64,000 nucleotides of DNA from Acidimicrobiaceae bacterium. GTDB taxonomy: Bacteria; Actinomycetota; Acidimicrobiia; Acidimicrobiales; Ilumatobacteraceae. The DNA lies in the NCBI GenBank assembly GCA_020637295.1, contig JACJWF010000003.1, positions 62,001 to 126,000 of the forward strand. The letters run 5' to 3'. This document shows positions 59,044 through 64,000 of the stretch, one piece after another (position 1 is the first letter of the stretch; every line of letters starts with the position of its first letter). The notes beneath the pieces are model-generated. The model was given only the letters and a program-made list of their open reading frames with translations. It was not told the DNA's origin and ran no database searches. A program made the position numbers and the translations under genes.

Positions 59044-62000
59044 ATGTGTGGCATCGTCGCGATCGTGTCCCGGCCGAGTAGCCGGCCGACCCCCACCGAC
59101 GCCGAGGTGATCGGTCTGCTGGATGCGGCGGTGGCCGCCACCGAGGTGTCGGCCGCGGCAGCGGCGGTCGCCGAGGTGGATCGCCTGCTCCACGGCATGC
59201 CGGGGATGCGGGCCCTGGTGGGCCGCCACGAACTGGTCGCCGCGCTCACCGCCCGGCTGGACCAGTTGGATGCCCGGATCGTCACGGAGGAGCGTTCGCT
59301 GGAGGCCGACGGCAGCGTCGCCCCGGATGCGCTGGAACTGGCGAGCGCGGCCTTGCTGGCCCTGCGCGACGCCGTCTGGGCGGTGCGCCGTGACCGCCTG
59401 CGCACCGCCGCAGAGGTGGGCGCGCTGGCCGGGCGTGACGCCGGCGAGGCGGCGGTCGCCGGCTACCTCTCCGTCCAGCAGGCGCTCAGTGCGATCGACC
59501 GCATGGAGGTCCGCGGCCGCGACAGTGCCGGCATCCACGTCTTCGTGTGGGGCCACGGCCTCGAGCTGGCCGACCCCTCCGTCGCCGCGGCCATCACCGA
59601 GCGCAACCGCGACCCCCTGTTCCAGAGCGGGTCGGTGCGCGAAGCCGGCCAGTCGCTGGGGTTCGTCTACAAGGCTGCAGCGGAGATCGGCGAGCTCGGC
59701 GACAACGTCAAGGCGCTGCGGGCCGCCGTCCAGGCAGATGCCCTCCTGCGCCGGGCGCTCAGCAACCCGGGGGCGAGGGCCACGGTGCTGGGCCACACCC
59801 GCTGGGCCAGTGTCGGCATCATCAGCGAACCGAACTGCCACCCGGTGAACGGCGAGCAGATGGAGCAAGCGGCCGGTGCGGCGTGCCCGTACACGGTGGC
59901 CGTGCTGAACGGCGACGTGGACAACCACGCCGACCTGAAGGTCAACCACGGCCTGCGCATCGCCGGCCCGATCACCACCGACGCCAAGGTCATCCCGGCC
60001 GTCATGTCCATCCATGCCGCCGGCGGGCACCCGTTGGCGGAGAGCTTCCGCCGCACCGTCGCCGAGTTCGAGGGCAGCGTGGCCATCGCCGCCCAGGCCG
60101 CCGACGACCCGGACGAGGTGTACCTCGCCCTCCGCGGCAGCGGCCAGGCGCTCTACGTCGGCCTCGGCGAGGACCTCTTCGTGGTGGCCAGCGAGCCCTA
60201 CGGCGTGGTCGAGGAGACCATGCAGTACGTGCGGGTGGACGGCGAAACCCCGTCGCCGTCGGGCAGCCGCGGCCAGGTGTTCGTGCTGGACGGTCGCCGC
60301 GCCGGCGAGCTGGACGGCATCCGCCGGTTGGCCTACGACGGCAGCCCCTTGCCGCTGGACGCCGGCGACGTGGTCACCGCCCAGGTCACCACCCGCGACA
60401 TCGACCGCGGCGACGCCCCGCACTTCCTGCTGAAGGAGATCAGCGAGGCGCCCCAGAGCTTCCGCAAGACCGTTCGCGGCAAGCTGGTGGAGGGTCCGGC
60501 CGGCCTGCGCGCCGAGGTGGGCGAGCGGGCGCTTCCCGCTGACGTCGCCGCCCGCCTGGCCGACGGTTCGATCACCCGGGTGCGGGTCATCGGCCAGGGC
60601 ACCGCCGCCGTTGCCGGGCGCAGCATGGCCGAGATGCTCGACGTCCTGTGCGACGGGACGATGGACGTGGACGCCATCACGGCAACGGAGCTGTCCGGCT
60701 TCCACCTCCGTCTTGACCTGTCCGACACGCTGATCGTCGCCGTCAGCCAGAGTGGCACCACCACGGACACCAACCGCACGGTGGACCTCGCCCGCGGCCG
60801 CGGCGCCGCGGTGCTGGCCATCGTCAACCGCCGCAACAGCGATCTCACCGACAAGGCCGACGGGGTGATGTACACCAGCGACGGCCGCGACGTGGAGATG
60901 AGCGTCGCCAGCACGAAGGCGTTCTACGCCCAGGTCGCTGCCGGCGTGCTGCTGGCCTGCGCGATCAGCGAAGCTGCCGGCCGTGGCACCGACGAGCGCC
61001 GCGCCGCGTTGCTGGCGTCGCTGCGCGACGTGCCGGACGCGATGCTGGGGGTGCTGGCCAACCGGCCGGCCATCGCCGACGCCGCCCGCCGGTTCGCCCC
61101 GCAGAAGCGCTACTGGGCCATCGTCGGCAACGGCCCCAACACCGTGGCCGCGGCCGAAGTGCGGATCAAGCTCAGCGAGCTCTGCTACAAGTCCATCGCC
61201 TCCGACGTCACGGAGGACAAGAAGCACATCGACCTGTCCAGCGAGCCGCTGATCCTCGTCTGCGCTGCCGGGCTGGTGGGCGGCACCGCCGACGACGTGG
61301 CCAAGGAGGTCGCGATCTACAAGGCCCACAAGGCCACCCCGATCGTCGTGGCCACGGAGGCCGACGAGCGCTTCGCCGCCGCCAGCGCCGTGCTGACCGT
61401 GCCGCCGTTGCACCCCTCGCTGGCGTTCATCCTCTCGGCGATGACCGGCCACCTCTTCGGCTACGAGGCGGCGCTGGCCATCGACGCGTCGGCCCGTCCG
61501 CTGCGCGAGGCCCGCGAGGTCATCGAGGACGCGCTGGCGCACCATGCCGACGGCGACGCCGTGTTGGCCGCTGTGCGCCGAGGCATCGTGCCGGCGACGG
61601 AGCGGTTCCTCGACGGCCTGCGGGCCGGTGGGTACGACGGCCATCTGGAGGCGTCCACCGCGGTCCGCCTGGTGGGTGTGCTGCGCGATCTGGCCACCGA
61701 CGCCCCGCTCGAGGCCTACCAGCGGGCCACTGGGCGGGTGGCCACCCCAAGCCTGCTGGTGGACGATGTCACCGCGGCCCTCACCCGGGCCATCGAGGAG
61801 CTCACCCGGCCGGTGGACGCCATCAAGCACCAGGCCAAGACGGTCACGGTCGGGATCAGCCGCAACGACGAGGGCGTGCTGGACCGCTCGCTCGTGCAGG
61901 CAACGCTGCAGGCCGGTGCCGGGCGCGACCGGCTGAGCTACCGCACGCTGAAGGTGCTGGCCGACCTGGACCCGGCAGTGGACGCAGTGGTCGGCTACAC

Positions 62001-62442
62001 CCGCTACGCGATCGACGGCGACCCCGCACTGCACGGTGGCGCCACCATCGCCATCGTCGACAGAGGTGGCCTGTCGCTGGAAGTGCCCAGCAGGGTGGAG
62101 CAGCAGTCGCAACTGCGCGGCACCAAGCGCCGGGTGGCCAGCGAGAAGGAAGTGCTGGTGGCCCGCGGCCGCAGCGACGGGCGCACGGTGCTGCTGGTGC
62201 CGGAGGTCAAGGGTGGTCACTGCACCGGGATCACACTGCTGCACGTGCGCTTCCACGACCACCTGCCGGCGGCGGTGATGCGCGGCGTGCTGCAGGGCTA
62301 CGACCGCCGCTACGACCGCCTGGTGGACTGGGTGACGGAGACCGAAGGCGAGTTCCGCGACGACCTGCTGGCCGACATGCCGGTGGCCGACCTGCTGATC
62401 CTGCCGATCTCCGAGACCGCCGACCACTGGCGGCGGGGCTGA
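59044..62442 (+). CDS. glmS: Oversized GlmS-like glutamine--fructose-6-phosphate aminotransferase
   Basis: GlmS makes glucosamine-6-phosphate from fructose-6-phosphate and glutamine. The 1132-residue product is almost twice the usual 610. It starts MCGIVAIVSR (catalytic Cys2), then has an insertion of about 130 helical residues before the next glutaminase motif RGRDSAGI (157-164). HTRWASVG (251-258), NCHPVNG and NGDVDNH complete that domain. Two SIS sugar-isomerase domains follow (VAVSQSGTTTDTNRT and SVASTKAFYAQ; then SSEPLILVCAAGL). About 310 residues after the second SIS domain have no recognised match. The ATG at 59044 is fixed by the need for an N-terminal cysteine. Position after glmM supports the function; a divergent specificity is possible. 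Confidence 0.88.
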   Translation: MCGIVAIVSRPSSRPTPTDAEVIGLLDAAVAATEVSAAAAAVAEVDRLLHGMPGMRALVGRHELVAALTARLDQLDARIVTEERSLEADGSVAPDALELASAALLALRDAVWAVRRDRLRTAAEVGALAGRDAGEAAVAGYLSVQQALSAIDRMEVRGRDSAGIHVFVWGHGLELADPSVAAAITERNRDPLFQSGSVREAGQSLGFVYKAAAEIGELGDNVKALRAAVQADALLRRALSNPGARATVLGHTRWASVGIISEPNCHPVNGEQMEQAAGAACPYTVAVLNGDVDNHADLKVNHGLRIAGPITTDAKVIPAVMSIHAAGGHPLAESFRRTVAEFEGSVAIAAQAADDPDEVYLALRGSGQALYVGLGEDLFVVASEPYGVVEETMQYVRVDGETPSPSGSRGQVFVLDGRRAGELDGIRRLAYDGSPLPLDAGDVVTAQVTTRDIDRGDAPHFLLKEISEAPQSFRKTVRGKLVEGPAGLRAEVGERALPADVAARLADGSITRVRVIGQGTAAVAGRSMAEMLDVLCDGTMDVDAITATELSGFHLRLDLSDTLIVAVSQSGTTTDTNRTVDLARGRGAAVLAIVNRRNSDLTDKADGVMYTSDGRDVEMSVASTKAFYAQVAAGVLLACAISEAAGRGTDERRAALLASLRDVPDAMLGVLANRPAIADAARRFAPQKRYWAIVGNGPNTVAAAEVRIKLSELCYKSIASDVTEDKKHIDLSSEPLILVCAAGLVGGTADDVAKEVAIYKAHKATPIVVATEADERFAAASAVLTVPPLHPSLAFILSAMTGHLFGYEAALAIDASARPLREAREVIEDALAHHADGDAVLAAVRRGIVPATERFLDGLRAGGYDGHLEASTAVRLVGVLRDLATDAPLEAYQRATGRVATPSLLVDDVTAALTRAIEELTRPVDAIKHQAKTVTVGISRNDEGVLDRSLVQATLQAGAGRDRLSYRTLKVLADLDPAVDAVVGYTRYAIDGDPALHGGATIAIVDRGGLSLEVPSRVEQQSQLRGTKRRVASEKEVLVARGRSDGRTVLLVPEVKGGHCTGITLLHVRFHDHLPAAVMRGVLQGYDRRYDRLVDWVTETEGEFRDDLLADMPVADLLILPISETADHWRRG

Positions 62443-62443
62443 C

Positions 62444-62827
62444 ATGGCCTACCCGGCGGGGGTCAAGGGTGTCGGCATCGACGCCGTGGACGTGGAGCGC
62501 TTCCGCACCTCGTTGGCCCGCACCCCGGGCATGCGCGAGCGCCTCTTCGTCGAGGAGGAACTGGCGTACGTGACCCCCAAGGCGGACCCTGTGCCATCAC
62601 TCGCTGCCCGCTTCGCCGCCCGGGAAGCGGTGATGAAGGCAATGGGGTTGGGCCTCGGTGCGTTCGGGTTCCACGAGGTGTGGGTCGCCCGCGCCGAGTC
62701 CGGCGCACCGGGCCTGCGGGTCACCGGCCGGGCGCAGGAGTTGGCCGTGGACCGTGGGATCACCCGCTGGCACCTGAGCATCACCCACACGGCCACGGTG
62801 GCCATCGCCACGGTCATCGCCGAGTGA
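62444..62827 (+). CDS. acpS: Holo-[acyl-carrier-protein] synthase
   Basis: AcpS transfers the phosphopantetheine arm from CoA to acyl carrier protein for fatty-acid synthesis. The 127-residue product has the metal-binding GIDAVDVERF (Asp13) and FAAREAVMKAMG (Glu61) motifs and the C-terminal HLSITHTATVAIATVIAE. It starts 1 nt after the glmS-like gene, so it is probably translated from the same mRNA. Length is normal. Confidence 0.95.
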   Translation: MAYPAGVKGVGIDAVDVERFRTSLARTPGMRERLFVEEELAYVTPKADPVPSLAARFAAREAVMKAMGLGLGAFGFHEVWVARAESGAPGLRVTGRAQELAVDRGITRWHLSITHTATVAIATVIAE

Positions 62828-62858
62828 CCGGCTGACGGACGGCACGTAGGCTGCCCGC

Positions 62859-64000
62859 ATGGTCCCGATCGTCACGCCGGAGGAGATGGGGGCGGTGGAC
62901 GCAGAGGCGCCCGAGCCCACCGAGGTGCTCATCGACCGGGCCGGTGGTGCTGTCGCCAGGGCTGCGTTGCGGATGCTGGGGGGCACCTACGGCCGGGTGG
63001 TGCACGTGATCGCCGGCACGGGCAACAACGGGGCCGACGGGCGCGTCGCCGCGGCCCGGCTGGCGGCCCGCGGCGTGAAGGTGCGGGTGTTCGACGCCGC
63101 CGACTGCCCCGAGGTGCTGCCGGCCGCGGACCTGGTCATCGACGCCGCATACGGCACCGGCTTCCGGGGCGAGTGGAACCCACCGCACGTCGGCGACGCG
63201 CTGGTGCTCGCCGTGGACATCCCCAGCGGGGTGGACGCGCTCACCGGGGCCGCTGGGCCCGTGCTGGCCGCCGACCGCACCGTCACGTTCGCCGCGCTGA
63301 AGCCCGGCCTGCTGTTCCCGCCGGGAGCGGACCTGGCCGGGGCGGTGGAGGTGGCGGACATCGGGCTGGGCCAGGGCGTGCACCGGCACTCGCACGCAGC
63401 GCTGGTGCAGGGCGCGGACGTCGCCGGGTGGCTGCCGCCCCGCGAGAGTGACGCCCACAAGTGGCGTAGCGCCGTCCGCGTGGTGGCGGGCAGCATCGGC
63501 ATGACGGGCGCCGCGGCCTTGGTGGCCAGGGCGGCCATGCGGTCGGGTGCCGGCATCGTCCACCTCTCCAGCCCTGGTGCGCTCGTCACCTCGGCGCCGG
63601 TGGAGGTCGTGCAGCGGCCGGTGCCGATGGTCGGCTGGGCCGGCACGGTGCTGGACTCGCTGGACCGCTTCCACTCGCTGGTCGTGGGGCCGGGCCTCGG
63701 CCGCGAGGAGGCCGCGACGTCGGAGGTCCGCCGGCTGGTCGTGGAGGCCGCCGTGCCGGTGGTGGTGGACGGCGACGGCCTGTTCGCCATGGCCTGGAAC
63801 GCCGACGGCGCCGCCGCGCTGCTGCGCCGCCGCACCCTGCCCACGGTGCTGACGCCCCACGACGGGGAGTACGCGATGCTCACCGGCGCCCCGCCGTCCG
63901 GCGACCGCATGGTGGCGGCCCGCCGGCTGGCGGCGGACACCGGCTGCGTCGTGCTGCTGAAGGGACCCGCCACGGTCGTCGCCGGGCCGGGCGGCCGCAC
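62859..64000 (+). CDS. nnr: Bifunctional NAD(P)H-hydrate epimerase / ADP-dependent dehydratase, 5' part
   Basis: The enzyme repairs damaged NADH and NADPH hydrates. The N-terminal epimerase domain shows the P-loop-like IAGTGNNGADGRVAAARLAA (near 49-68) and VDIPSGVDA. The C-terminal ADP/ATP-dependent dehydratase domain begins near residue 200 with HKWRSAVRVVAGSIGMTGAA and has VVGPGLGR, VVDGDGLF and LTPHDGEYAML. The ATG at 62859 fits the family start. The gene runs off the window after about 380 codons, so its end is missing. In actinobacteria it is often followed by alr. Confidence 0.95.
   Translation, partial: MVPIVTPEEMGAVDAEAPEPTEVLIDRAGGAVARAALRMLGGTYGRVVHVIAGTGNNGADGRVAAARLAARGVKVRVFDAADCPEVLPAADLVIDAAYGTGFRGEWNPPHVGDALVLAVDIPSGVDALTGAAGPVLAADRTVTFAALKPGLLFPPGADLAGAVEVADIGLGQGVHRHSHAALVQGADVAGWLPPRESDAHKWRSAVRVVAGSIGMTGAAALVARAAMRSGAGIVHLSSPGALVTSAPVEVVQRPVPMVGWAGTVLDSLDRFHSLVVGPGLGREEAATSEVRRLVVEAAVPVVVDGDGLFAMAWNADGAAALLRRRTLPTVLTPHDGEYAMLTGAPPSGDRMVAARRLAADTGCVVLLKGPATVVAGPGGR

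Noticed and set aside
58978..62445. A 1155-codon minus-strand open frame opposite the glmS-like gene
   Set aside because: The plus strand has the glutaminase and SIS motifs. The antisense frame is rich in His, Gly and Val without domains.

Overview
The window comes from a high-GC actinobacterium. Most coding sequence is roughly 65-70% GC by eye, GTG starts and 1-4 nt gene overlaps are common, and the order rplM-rpsI-glmM-glmS-acpS-nnr is the actinobacterial one. The zinc-ribbon forms of S14 and L36, the long divergent GlmS and the extended L4 suggest class Acidimicrobiia (Ilumatobacter-like), but that placement is inference. The backbone is the str/S10/spc/alpha ribosomal superoperon, and it is broken twice by blocks on the opposite strand or of unrelated function.

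Positions 1-1223: end of tuf, then rpsJ (S10), closed by a hairpin. Positions 1250-24238: a defence island placed between rpsJ and rplC, which are normally adjacent. On the minus strand it carries a complete type 2 BREX (Pgl) operon, pglW-pglX-pglY-pglZ-brxD-brxHI, followed in the same direction by a GmrSD-like DUF262/DUF1524 gene and an unrecognised helical protein. Divergent from pglW are two plus-strand genes: a nitrilase-fold enzyme with an intact Glu-Lys-Cys triad and a helical partner. The helicase gene brxHI is out of frame by one base at a G11-CG-C8 tract, a candidate phase-variable switch or an assembly error. Positions 24374-29478: an alpha/beta hydrolase, a secretion cluster (small exported protein, SipW-like signal peptidase, DUF5305-type membrane protein, second small exported protein) and an HTH-GAF regulator.

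Positions 29680-42146: rplC-rplD-rplW-rplB-rpsS-rplV-rpsC-rplP-rpmC-rpsQ-rplN-rplX-rplE-rpsZ-rpsH-rplF-rplR-rpsE-rpmD-rplO-secY-adk-map. Several proteins have unusual C-terminal extensions (L4, L22, S3, L5). Positions 42297-48605 (minus strand) are the second interruption: a heterodimeric ABC exporter followed by pyrR-pyrB-pyrC, with a recognisable PyrR-binding RNA hairpin just before pyrR. Positions 48606-49154 are a repeat-rich divergent intergenic region. Positions 49155-52278 hold the rest of the superoperon, infA-rpmJ-rpsM-rpsK-rpsD-rpoA-rplQ; infA appears to start with CTG.

Positions 52408-64000: a phosphate uptake pair (DUF47/PhoU-like protein and Pit) with a small membrane protein, then dacB, truA, rplM-rpsI, and a cell-envelope/cofactor group: glmM, an oversized glmS, acpS and an nnr gene that runs off the window. 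The parts fit together as ribosome, secretion and nucleotide supply, with a phage-defence island embedded in the most conserved operon of the chromosome.
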